The notes: a model not told the origin generated them from the sequence alone. 6,305 nt of DNA from Candidatus Aciduliprofundum sp. JdFR-45 (GCA_002011395.1 MTNG01000037.1:2714-9018), one strand, 5' to 3'; shown: positions 1 to 5,516, numbered from the stretch's first letter. Translations and numbers: made by a program.

Positions 1-238
1 AGCGCACGTCCCTTTCGATGTCCTCCAAGCGCTCAAACTCCCCCCTGAGCAGAAGGAGTCCGACCCTGTGGAGCGTCCTGGAGCCGTAGTTCAGGATATA
101 TGGAAGAGTGGAATCGCCGCGGAAGAGCACCTTCCCCTCGTCCACGTGGAATATCCTTCCGCCACCTCGCTCTATCTCTGCGGCGGCGAGGTCCTCGAAG
201 CCGTGAACCGTGGTCGCTATGTACTCATCGGATGCCAT
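1..238 (-). CDS. THUMP-domain RNA methyltransferase, Trm14-like (N-terminal part only)
   Basis: The first 79 codons of a gene that continues past the left edge. The start reads MASDEYIATTVHGFEDLAA and leads into a stretch with GGGRIFHVDEGKVLFRGD, then an LNYGSRTLHRVGLLLL segment and an acidic EFERLEDIERDV helix. This matches the N-terminus of COG0116-type THUMP methyltransferases: the 'A-T-x-x-G-F/L-E-D' opening, 'G-x-V-x-F-x-G-D', and 'S-R-T-x-x-R-V'. In archaea this family includes Trm14, which makes N2-methylguanosine at tRNA position 6 using S-adenosylmethionine. The catalytic Rossmann domain lies outside the window, so the exact target base is inferred. The ATG at 238-236 lies inside the end of the alcohol dehydrogenase gene, overlapping it by 14 nt. 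A GAGG lies about 10 nt upstream of this ATG, so the two genes are probably co-transcribed and translationally coupled. An ATG at 228 in another frame hits a stop after three codons. Confidence 0.75.
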   Translation of the reverse strand, partial: MASDEYIATTVHGFEDLAAAEIERGGGRIFHVDEGKVLFRGDSTLPYILNYGSRTLHRVGLLLLRGEFERLEDIERDVR

Positions 239-1337
239 CCCACGCCATCCTCAGGAAATCCTCAATTTCCTTAGCGCCTGCTTGCCGGGGGTTCACCTTC
301 ATAAGGGAGGACGCGGCGGAGCCCTCCGCAATCGTGGGGAGCATCTCCATCAGCTTCTCGCCGAGGAACTGGAGGTCCGTGGGTATGCCGAGCGCCTCGT
401 TGAGGTTGAGGAGGACGCTGTGAAGCGTGCCCTTCTCCAGCCCCAGATACCTCTCCAGCGCATCGTATTTCTCCGTCGCCTCTCTGTTGAAGAGCACGGA
501 GTAGGGCAGCAGGACGCCGTTTATCAGCCCGTGGGGCACGTTGAAGCGGCCGCCTATTTGATGCGCCACGGCGTGGCATATCCCCAGGCGCGCGTTTGAG
601 AACGCCATGGCGGCCATCATGTTGGCCGTGTGCATCCTCTCCCTCGCCTCCTCGTCCCCCTCCGCGCTGCTCTCTATGGACTCCAGTACGATTTTCACCG
701 CCTCCGCGGCGAGGGTGTCCGCCGGCGGGTTGTCTATCCTGCTCGTGTGCGCCTCAAGGGCGTGTGTGAGGGCGTCCATCCCGGAGTATATGGCCGTCTC
801 CCTGGACATGCTCACCGTGAAGTTCACGTCGTAAACGGCGGCGTCCGGAATCAACTCCTCGTGGGCCACACCCCTCTTCACGTGGTCCCTCCCGGTGACC
901 ACGCCGGCAGGGGATATGCCCGTGCCCGTCCCGCTGGTCGTCTCCACCGCCACGAGCCGTGCTTTACTTCTGAGCGGCGGTATCTTCCCCGCGTAGACCT
1001 CCTTCCACGTGATCTCGGGGTGCTCGTAGAAAACCCACGCGGCCTTGACGGAATCGATCACGCTTCCGCCTCCTATCGCCAGGAGCGTCTCCGGCTCTGT
1101 TTCCCTCATGGCTGCGGCGAGACGTTCCACATCCGCCTCGGACGGCTCGCCCGTGGGTGTGCTCCTCTCGTATATGTGAAGCGTGTAGTTCCTCACGTAC
1201 TCGTTCACATAGTCCTCTATGGCGGCCCACGTCCTCCTTCCCGTTATGAGCATGGTCTTCCCGTGCACGAAGGAGGCCATGTGTCTCGCGGAGCCCTTCC
1301 CAAACACTATCCTCCGGGGTACGTAGAATCGCGGCAT
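225..1337 (-). CDS. Iron-containing alcohol dehydrogenase (group III ADH)
   Basis: A complete 370-residue NAD(P)-dependent alcohol dehydrogenase of the metal-dependent Fe-ADH superfamily, which interconverts alcohols and aldehydes or ketones in the cytoplasm. The N-terminal nucleotide-binding half has GGGSVIDSVKA at residues 88-98 and the TTSGTGTG loop at 133-140. The C-terminal metal domain has GMDALTHALEAH, a CHAVAHQIGG segment and NVPHGL. By alignment to FucO-type enzymes the four metal ligands are Asp188, His192, His255 and His269, and all are present, so it should bind iron or another divalent metal. Length is close to the usual 375-390. The physiological substrate cannot be read from the sequence; glycerol-1-phosphate dehydrogenase is less likely because the region around the metal ligands matches the alcohol dehydrogenase branch. 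No Shine-Dalgarno precedes the ATG. A TATA-like element about 26 bp upstream suggests a leaderless mRNA that also carries the methyltransferase gene downstream. Confidence 0.93.
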   Translation of the reverse strand: MPRFYVPRRIVFGKGSARHMASFVHGKTMLITGRRTWAAIEDYVNEYVRNYTLHIYERSTPTGEPSEADVERLAAAMRETEPETLLAIGGGSVIDSVKAAWVFYEHPEITWKEVYAGKIPPLRSKARLVAVETTSGTGTGISPAGVVTGRDHVKRGVAHEELIPDAAVYDVNFTVSMSRETAIYSGMDALTHALEAHTSRIDNPPADTLAAEAVKIVLESIESSAEGDEEARERMHTANMMAAMAFSNARLGICHAVAHQIGGRFNVPHGLINGVLLPYSVLFNREATEKYDALERYLGLEKGTLHSVLLNLNEALGIPTDLQFLGEKLMEMLPTIAEGSAASSLMKVNPRQAGAKEIEDFLRMAWDGIR

Positions 1338-1358
1338 ACCCGGCGATAAGCGGGGTTG

Positions 1359-1368
1359 TTAAAAAAGG
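1359..1368 (-). promoter_or_regulatory. TATA-like element for the alcohol dehydrogenase operon
   Basis: On the minus strand this reads CCTTTTTTAA, centred about 26 bp before the ATG at 1337. No ribosome binding site lies between it and the start codon. That spacing matches an archaeal TATA box driving a leaderless transcript. The alternative is the AT-rich element at 1388-1401 read on the minus strand, which would give a leader of roughly 30 nt. Confidence 0.5.
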
Positions 1369-1387
1369 TTTTTCAGAACCTCCGTGC

Positions 1388-1401
1388 CAAAATTAATATA
1401 G
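1388..1401 (+). promoter_or_regulatory. TATA box for tRNA-Val
   Basis: The AT-rich AAAATTAATATAG stands in otherwise GC-rich sequence, centred about 33 bp before the mature 5' end of tRNA-Val. Transcription would start near 1420, leaving a short 5' leader for RNase P to remove. Confidence 0.6.
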
Positions 1402-1427
1402 ATGTATGCGATACTCACGCGAGGACA

Positions 1428-1504
1428 GGGCCCGTGGTCTAGATGGTTATGACGTCCGCCTGACACGCGGGAGGTCCCCGGTTCGAGTCCGGGCGGGCCC
1501 ACCA
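1428..1504 (+). tRNA. tRNA-Val (anticodon GAC), CCA encoded
   Basis: A full cloverleaf can be folded by eye. The acceptor stem GGGCCCG (1428-1434) pairs with CGGGCCC (1494-1500), seven G-C pairs. The D arm lies at 1437-1453 with a GTC/GAC stem. The anticodon stem TCCGC (1455-1459) pairs with GCGGG (1467-1471) through one G-U pair. The loop CTGACAC puts the anticodon GAC at 1462-1464, which reads the valine codon GUC. The T arm is CCCGG-TTCGAGT-CCGGG (1477-1493). The discriminator is A1501 and the CCA tail is encoded at 1502-1504. No intron is present. The loop resembles tRNA-Asp, but Asp would need GTC. Confidence 0.95.
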
Positions 1505-1512
1505 GTTTTCCC
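1505..1512 (+). terminator. T-run terminator after tRNA-Val
   Basis: GTTTTCCC directly follows the encoded CCA. Short T-tracts after genes are the usual intrinsic termination signal in archaea. It separates tRNA-Val from tRNA-Arg, which has its own TATA box. Confidence 0.45.
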
Positions 1513-1532
1513 CTCCGCCCTCAGGGTAAAGG

Positions 1533-1540
1533 TTTAATAA
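1533..1540 (+). promoter_or_regulatory. TATA box for tRNA-Arg
   Basis: TTTAATAA is centred about 28 bp before the mature 5' end of tRNA-Arg, so transcription would begin only a few bases upstream of the tRNA. The AAAGG just before it is a plausible B-recognition element. Confidence 0.65.
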
Positions 1541-1563
1541 TGCCCCATCTATCGCTTCCCTGC

Positions 1564-1640
1564 GCCCGAGTGGGGTAGTATGGATATCCTAGGGGCCTGC
1601 GGAGCCCCGGACCCGGGTTCAAATCCCGGCTCGGGCACCA
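1564..1640 (+). tRNA. tRNA-Arg (anticodon GCG), CCA encoded
   Basis: The acceptor stem GCCCGAG (1564-1570) pairs perfectly with CTCGGGC (1630-1636). The D arm GGGTAG...ATCCT is the common archaeal type. The anticodon stem GGGGC (1592-1596) pairs with GCCCC (1604-1608). The loop CTGCGGA places the anticodon GCG at 1599-1601, which decodes CGC and CGU arginine codons. The T arm is CCGGG-TTCAAAT-CCCGG (1613-1629). The discriminator is A1637 and CCA is encoded at 1638-1640. A GCG anticodon rather than ACG (inosine-modified in bacteria) supports an archaeal source. No intron. Confidence 0.95.
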
Positions 1641-1654
1641 CACACCAACAAAAA

Positions 1655-1663
1655 CTTTTAAAC
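1655..1663 (+). promoter_or_regulatory. TATA box for herA-DUF357
   Basis: CTTTTAAAC begins only 14 nt after the tRNA-Arg CCA. It is centred about 39 bp before the herA ATG, which predicts a transcription start near 1684 and a leader of roughly 14 nt just long enough to hold the AAGGTG ribosome binding site at 1684-1689. The TTTT in this box is also the first T-run after tRNA-Arg. Confidence 0.6.
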
Positions 1664-1683
1664 CCGGGCCCTCATAGCGTTGT

Positions 1684-1689
1684 AAGGTG
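1684..1689 (+). promoter_or_regulatory. Ribosome binding site of herA
   Basis: AAGGTG matches the anti-Shine-Dalgarno core and sits 8 nt before the ATG at 1698, supporting that start. Confidence 0.6.
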
Positions 1690-1697
1690 CAAAACAG

Positions 1698-3161
1698 ATG
1701 GCCCCCGAAGATGCAGGACTGAAAAAGGTAGGCGTGATATACGGCGACGTGGGCACCACTGAATTCCGGTTCACAGTATCCGGCTACGTGGAACAGGGCG
1801 ACTACGTGCAGGTGCTGCACCCCCGCGAGGGATGGGTTCTGGGCCGCGTGGACGCGATGGAGAGAAAGACGGACCTCTCGCTGGAGAAGGCGCACGTCAT
1901 GGCCCGCGGCGGCAAGGTGGACATAAGCGAGATGGTCTCCGCCACCGTTTCCGTCATCGGCTACAGAGACGAGCATGGCATACTCCAGCACCCCCGCACA
2001 CCGTTCCCCGCAGGGGCCTACGTCTATCTGGCGAAGGACGACCTCATACGCGAGGTTCTGGGCATAGAGGAGCACAGGGAAAAGGGGGCCTACATAGGGA
2101 AGCTCTACGGCCACGACATACCGATATACCTGGACATAAACCGGCTAATACAGAAGCACATGGCAGTCCTCGCAAAAACGGGCAGCGGTAAATCTTACTT
2201 CACGGGGGTGATTCTGGAGGAGCTGTTGAAGCACAACGTCACCGCGGTGGTCATTGACCCCCACGGGGAGTACGGCTCGCTGAGAAAGCCCGCCAGGAAA
2301 ACGCCCGCCCACGACGAGTTCGGGATATCCCCCAGGGGCTACGGGGACCGGCTGCTCATGTTCAGCCCGGATCCGGAGCTGAACAGGGGGTGCCGGCCGC
2401 TCAACTTCACCCTCTCCCACATGTCCCCCAGGGACCTGCTCAACCTCATGAACCTGGGGAACACGAGGAGTTACCTCGTCCCTCTTAGGAAGGCGATGGA
2501 TCTACTTAAGACTTCCAAGGGCGACTTCACCCTCCGCGAACTCATGCGGGTGATAGAGGCAGAGGAGGAGGACTCGCTGGGGCCCCTGCTGGGGGGCCTG
2601 GAGTACCTGGACGAGGTGGGAATCTTTGCGAGGAGGGGGACCCGCATAACGGAGCTCGTTCAGAAGGGAAAGGTAGCCATAGTGAACCTGAGAGGCGTGC
2701 CGCCCGACATACAGCAGTTGGTGGTCCAGCGGCTCGCCACCGCGCTGTTTGAGCTGAGGAAACGGAACAAAATACCGCCGCTGTTTCTGGTCGTGGAGGA
2801 GGCACACAACTTCGTGCCCCAGCAGGGGAAGGCGGACAGCTCCGCCATACTGAGGACCATCGCGTCCGAGGGCCGCAAATTCGGGCTGGGGCTGGCGATC
2901 ATATCCCAGAGGCCAGCGAAGATAGATAAGAACGTTCTGAGCCAGTGCAACACACAGATAATACTCCGTGTAACGAACCCCAACGACCTCAACGCGATAG
3001 GAAAGAGCGTTGAGGGCCTCACGAAGGGCTCCCTGGAGGAGATACAGCGCCTGCCCATAGGCGTTGCCCTCGTGGTAGGGGCAAACATACCCATGCCCAT
3101 CTTCGTGAAGGTGCGCCCGCGGGAGACCATGCATGGGGGCCAGAGCGTGGAGGTGCTGTGA
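1698..3161 (+). CDS. herA: HerA, hexameric DNA translocase/helicase of DNA-end resection
   Basis: A complete 487-residue HerA. In archaea this FtsK-like ring ATPase works with the NurA nuclease, and with Mre11-Rad50, to resect DNA double-strand ends before recombination. The N-terminal ~90 residues are the beta-rich HAS-barrel region (KKVGVIYGDVGTTEF...). The P-loop AKTGSGKS is at 159-166, with Lys165 and Ser166 for nucleotide and Mg2+ binding. Further motifs are VVIDPHGEYG at 184-193, the Walker B FLVVEEAH at 363-370 with paired glutamates 367-368, and the family hallmark SEGRKFGLGLAIISQRP at 390-406, which carries the conserved Arg and the Gln-Arg sensor. Length is normal for archaeal HerA (about 490-520). 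Bacterial-type relatives of the HerA/VirB4 class are less likely given the full-length match to the archaeal pattern. The stop codon overlaps the DUF357 start. nurA, mre11 and rad50 are not in the window. Confidence 0.94.
   Translation: MAPEDAGLKKVGVIYGDVGTTEFRFTVSGYVEQGDYVQVLHPREGWVLGRVDAMERKTDLSLEKAHVMARGGKVDISEMVSATVSVIGYRDEHGILQHPRTPFPAGAYVYLAKDDLIREVLGIEEHREKGAYIGKLYGHDIPIYLDINRLIQKHMAVLAKTGSGKSYFTGVILEELLKHNVTAVVIDPHGEYGSLRKPARKTPAHDEFGISPRGYGDRLLMFSPDPELNRGCRPLNFTLSHMSPRDLLNLMNLGNTRSYLVPLRKAMDLLKTSKGDFTLRELMRVIEAEEEDSLGPLLGGLEYLDEVGIFARRGTRITELVQKGKVAIVNLRGVPPDIQQLVVQRLATALFELRKRNKIPPLFLVVEEAHNFVPQQGKADSSAILRTIASEGRKFGLGLAIISQRPAKIDKNVLSQCNTQIILRVTNPNDLNAIGKSVEGLTKGSLEEIQRLPIGVALVVGANIPMPIFVKVRPRETMHGGQSVEVL
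3149..3155 (+). promoter_or_regulatory. Ribosome binding site deciding the DUF357 start
   Basis: A strong GGAGGTG inside the last codons of herA lies 5 nt before the ATG at 3161. It favours that ATG over the in-frame GTG at 3158, which would leave only 2 nt. Confidence 0.65.
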
Positions 3162-3439
3162 TGCGCTCCGAGTACGAGAGGTATCGCGAGGTCACGGAGA
3201 GGGCCCTGGGGCGCGTGAAGATCGCGGTGCCGGAGCGCTCCTTCCTGCGGGAGGTTGCGGAGGACTTCCTGCGGATGGCGAAGGCCTATTTCCAGGATGC
3301 GGAGCACTTCGCCGAGGAGGGGGATTACCTCCGCGCGGTGGGCGCGGTGTACTACGCCCACGCGTGGCTGGACGCCGGTGCCCGCCTGGGACTCTTCGAT
3401 GTGGGGGAGGATGAGGACCTATTTACGCTGTATAGATGA
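3161..3439 (+). CDS. DUF357 family protein, unknown function
   Basis: A 92-residue protein recognisable as archaeal DUF357. It is nearly all helix: an N-terminal charged helix (residues 1-20), the RSFLREVAEDFLRMAKAYF segment (27-44), then the signature GDYLRAVGAVYYAHAWLDAG (54-73) followed by ARLGLF and a short acidic tail (DVGEDEDLF). There is no signal peptide or membrane segment, so it should be cytoplasmic. Its biochemical role is not known to me. The start ATG shares one base with the herA stop (TGATG) and has a strong Shine-Dalgarno within herA, so the two are translated together; a partner or accessory role for HerA is an inference from this coupling only. The in-frame GTG at 3158 would add one residue. 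The stop codon lies in a small inverted repeat facing the convergent ATPase gene. Confidence 0.85.
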   Translation: MRSEYERYREVTERALGRVKIAVPERSFLREVAEDFLRMAKAYFQDAEHFAEEGDYLRAVGAVYYAHAWLDAGARLGLFDVGEDEDLFTLYR

Positions 3440-3447
3440 AGATCTAT
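3432..3447. repeat. Small inverted repeat at a convergent gene junction
   Basis: ATAGAT-GAAG-ATCTAT forms a perfect 6-bp stem with a 4-nt loop. It spans the DUF357 stop codon (3437-3439), in the 26-nt gap before the convergent ATPase gene ends at 3466. It could slow transcription from either side, but the stem is short and AT-rich and no T-run follows it closely, so chance is a real possibility. Confidence 0.25.
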
Positions 3448-3465
3448 CCGGAGAATGGCGCAATT

Positions 3466-4836
3466 TCATTTCCCTTCCAATCTGAACATATCATCCAGGT
3501 CAAAGAGGAGCACGCCCTCTGTTCCCACATCTTTATCCTCAATCTTCCTGGCAACTATGCATCGGAAGACGTTTTCCCTTCTCAGAGGAAGTTTTTTCGC
3601 CTTCTCCTCAAGGTCCCTGAGTATTTTCACGACATCCCTTTTCGTCAGATTTCTCCATTTTGCATCCCCTACAAGGACCGACTTTTCGCCGACTGCCACC
3701 ACGTCTATTTCCTCGCCCCTGTGCCACCACCTCCCGAATTCCTGATAAACCTCCGGGAGTTTGCTCTCCGCATTGAGTCCCATGAGGAACTCCGTGACCA
3801 TTTTCTCAAACCTCTCTCCAACGTAACCCTCAAAGTCCGTCTTTATCTTTGGAACGATGTCCACGTTCATCTCTATCTCCGACCTGTGGGGGTAAACATA
3901 CCTGAACCAGAAGTTGAAGAGGTTGTCCTTTATTCTGTAAACGCCCCTTCGTCTGCCCCCAAGGGGGTACTCTATTTCCACGTAGCCGAGGTTCTCAAGG
4001 ACAGAGAGATATTTTCCAAGGGAGGTGGTGCTCACCCGGCTCTTATCTGAGATTTTGCCGAAGGTGGTGTACCCGCATGCTATGGCCCTGAGTATGGAAA
4101 AATATCTGGATATCTCGCGCAGTTCCATTTTCAGGAGATACCTCGGCTCATCGTAGTACTTCGCGCCCTTCACGAGGAGCAGGTCCCTTATGTTGTCCCA
4201 GAATCCCTTTGAGGGGTCGTAATCGCTCCAGTACTGAGGTACGCCCCCGAATATTGAATACAGACGTACAACGTCCTCCACAGGGATATCATGGAACTTC
4301 GAGCAGTCCGCATAGCTCATCTCGCCGACCATCCAGGCGCCCGTCCTCCTCCCGTAGATGGGCGATTCGTACGCCATCACCCCCTCCATGAAGGAGATCA
4401 GGGAGCCGCACAGGATAAGCATTATTTTTGTGGTGGAGAGCACGGTGTCCCAGTACTTTTGAAGAAGCGAGAGGAACTCCCTGTGCACTTTCGCCGCGTA
4501 CTGGACCTCATCGATCACCACCACAAGCCTGTCATTTTTGCTTTTCTCAGCGAGATACGTGAAGAAACTCTTCCAGTTTCTAAGCGGGTTGTCCGCGAGC
4601 ACCGCATCGCTGAAAAACGCGGCCAGAACCTCCGAGAAATCGTCCAGGATGTTTTCGCTCTCCTCGGCGATGAGGTATATCCCGCCGACCCTCTCTATGA
4701 ATTTCTGCAGTAGATACGTTTTCCCCACCCTCCTCCTCCCGTAGATCACTATGAGTTCGGCCCTACCCGAGGAGTGCCTCTCCAGCAGATATCTCAACTC
4801 CCTCTCCCGGTCAATAAACTTACTCTGGAGTATCAT
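3466..4836 (-). CDS. Archaeal ATPase (ATPase_2) with C-terminal DUF234 nuclease-like domain
   Basis: A complete 456-residue protein of the archaeal AAA-type ATPase family (PF01637) with a DUF234 tail. It opens with the usual FIDRERELRYL helix. The Walker A GRRRVGKT is at 33-40, the Walker B LVVVIDEVQY at 104-113 with Asp109-Glu110, and a sensor-like LILCGSL at 140-146. A winged-helix-like middle (about 240-305) contains the SVLENLGYVE segment. The C-terminal DUF234 domain (about 310-455) carries GERFE at 340-344, WWHRGEEIDVV at 370-380 and GDAKW at 390-394. Asp378 and the Asp391-x-Lys393 pair form an intact PD-(D/E)XK-like motif, suggesting nucleic-acid binding or cleavage. No substrate is established for this family, which is numerous and patchily distributed in archaea. 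The gene is a single-gene unit, convergent with DUF357, and has lower GC than its neighbours (about 48-53% in sampled 60-base lines versus about 63% in herA). It has no Shine-Dalgarno and is probably leaderless. Confidence 0.88.
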   Translation of the reverse strand: MILQSKFIDRERELRYLLERHSSGRAELIVIYGRRRVGKTYLLQKFIERVGGIYLIAEESENILDDFSEVLAAFFSDAVLADNPLRNWKSFFTYLAEKSKNDRLVVVIDEVQYAAKVHREFLSLLQKYWDTVLSTTKIMLILCGSLISFMEGVMAYESPIYGRRTGAWMVGEMSYADCSKFHDIPVEDVVRLYSIFGGVPQYWSDYDPSKGFWDNIRDLLLVKGAKYYDEPRYLLKMELREISRYFSILRAIACGYTTFGKISDKSRVSTTSLGKYLSVLENLGYVEIEYPLGGRRRGVYRIKDNLFNFWFRYVYPHRSEIEMNVDIVPKIKTDFEGYVGERFEKMVTEFLMGLNAESKLPEVYQEFGRWWHRGEEIDVVAVGEKSVLVGDAKWRNLTKRDVVKILRDLEEKAKKLPLRRENVFRCIVARKIEDKDVGTEGVLLFDLDDMFRLEGK

Positions 4837-4856
4837 ACTTTAGAGTAAGAATTTTT

Positions 4857-4864
4857 GATATATG
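4857..4864 (-). promoter_or_regulatory. TATA box of the ATPase-DUF234 gene
   Basis: On the minus strand CATATATC is centred about 24 bp before the ATG at 4836, and no ribosome binding site lies between them. The spacing is right for a leaderless archaeal transcript. Confidence 0.6.
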
Positions 4865-4977
4865 AAGGTTTGGGTTGTTGGCGGGTGTGGCGGAAAACCA
4901 CAAGCATGGTAAACCGGCACGGGGTTTTTGAGCACCGCGCTGGATTGCGCATCTCATCATTAACCCCTCCACACGAA

Positions 4978-4986
4978 ACGTTTAAC
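4978..4986 (+). promoter_or_regulatory. TATA box of the phosphodiesterase-COG1325-queH operon
   Basis: ACGTTTAAC is centred about 29 bp before the ATG at 5012 but only 8 bp before the earlier in-frame ATG at 4991. It therefore argues for a leaderless start at 5012. The preceding CACGAA could serve as a B-recognition element. Confidence 0.6.
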
Positions 4987-5011
4987 AGGCATGGAGACCT
5001 TTTCCTGGAAT

Positions 5012-5515
5012 ATGCTGGTCGGGGTCATGGCGGACAGCCACGACAACCTCCCGAACGTGGAGAAGGCGCTCCGCATCTTCAAAGAGGCAGGAGTGGAGGC
5101 GGTATTCCACCTGGGGGACTTCGTGGCGCCCTTCACGCTGAAGAAGGTGGCGGAGGCCGAGGTACCGGTTTACGCGGTCTTCGGCAACAACGACGGTGAG
5201 AGAGAGGTGCTCCGCAGGGTGGCGACGCGTGAGGGCATTAACCTGAGTTCACAGCCGGCCTTCGTGGAGGTGAACGAATGCACGATCGCTCTCCTCCACG
5301 GCACGGGAACCCCGGACGACACGCTGGCGGTCGTGGAGCGGATGGCGAGGTCTGCGGACGTGGTGCTCTACGGGCACACCCACAGGCGCGAGGCGAGAGA
5401 GGTGGAGGGAGCTCTGATACTCAACCCTGGGGAGACGCTGGGATACCTCACGGGCGAGGCCAGCGTGGCCCTCCTGGACCTGGAAACGCTTGAGGTGGAG
5501 TTCAGGGTGCTGTGA
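5012..5515 (+). CDS. Metallophosphodiesterase, YfcE/MJ0936 family
   Basis: A 167-residue calcineurin-like phosphoesterase. The two-metal site is complete and spaced as in Methanocaldococcus MJ0936: Asp8 and His10 (ADSHDN), Asp36 (HLGDF), Asn59 (GNNDGE), His96 (LLHG), and His122 and His124 (YGHTH). The LNPGETLGYLTG segment at 137-148 is also typical. Members hydrolyse phosphodiesters in vitro, often with Mn2+ or Ni2+; the cellular substrate is unknown. It is too short to be Mre11, which has a capping domain. The frame is open to an ATG at 4991, but the start at 5012 is preferred: MLVGVMADSH aligns with the N-terminus of relatives, and the TATA box lies at leaderless distance. It is the first gene of an operon. 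Its stop is followed one base later by the ATG of the RNA-binding protein gene. Confidence 0.9.
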   Translation: MLVGVMADSHDNLPNVEKALRIFKEAGVEAVFHLGDFVAPFTLKKVAEAEVPVYAVFGNNDGEREVLRRVATREGINLSSQPAFVEVNECTIALLHGTGTPDDTLAVVERMARSADVVLYGHTHRREAREVEGALILNPGETLGYLTGEASVALLDLETLEVEFRVL

Positions 5516-5516
5516 T

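Larger units (their letters stand above)
4837..5011. other. Divergent intergenic region, 175 nt
   Basis: The region between the ATPase-DUF234 gene (minus) and the phosphodiesterase operon (plus). It holds one TATA element near each end. The middle (about 4867-4915) has two nested short inverted repeats: GGTTT (4867-4871) with AAACC (4911-4915), and TGTGG (4886-4890) with CCACA (4898-4902). I see no tRNA, no box C/D pair and no credible small ORF. Several in-frame codons precede the phosphodiesterase start, but they are probably untranslated. Confidence 0.5.

Noticed and set aside
630..1349. A 239-codon open frame on the plus strand opposite the alcohol dehydrogenase
   Set aside because: It is antisense to a clear full-length enzyme with all metal ligands, and its translation is rich in Arg, Pro and His with no family resemblance, as expected for a shadow frame in GC-rich DNA.
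1428..1504. tRNA-Asp
   Set aside because: The anticodon read 5' to 3' is GAC, which decodes the valine codon GUC; tRNA-Asp needs GUC as anticodon.
1521..2114. A 197-codon minus-strand frame over tRNA-Arg and the start of herA
   Set aside because: It runs through the complement of a complete tRNA gene and a clear herA N-terminus.
3133..3414. An overlapping plus-strand frame in a second phase across DUF357
   Set aside because: Its translation is low-complexity Gly/Arg/Ala; the other phase gives the conserved DUF357 signature.
3436..4050. A 204-codon plus-strand frame just after DUF357
   Set aside because: It lies fully opposite the ATPase-DUF234 gene, whose motifs are intact, and it has no recognisable domain.
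4837..5011. Box C/D small RNA in the intergenic region
   Set aside because: TTGATATATGA near 4856 loosely recalls a C box, but no exact RTGATGA and no matching CTGA D box at a suitable distance was found.
5012..5515. Identification of the phosphodiesterase as Mre11, partner of HerA
   Set aside because: At 167 residues it has only the compact YfcE/MJ0936 core and no Mre11 capping or Rad50-binding region; ligand spacing fits the MJ0936 type.
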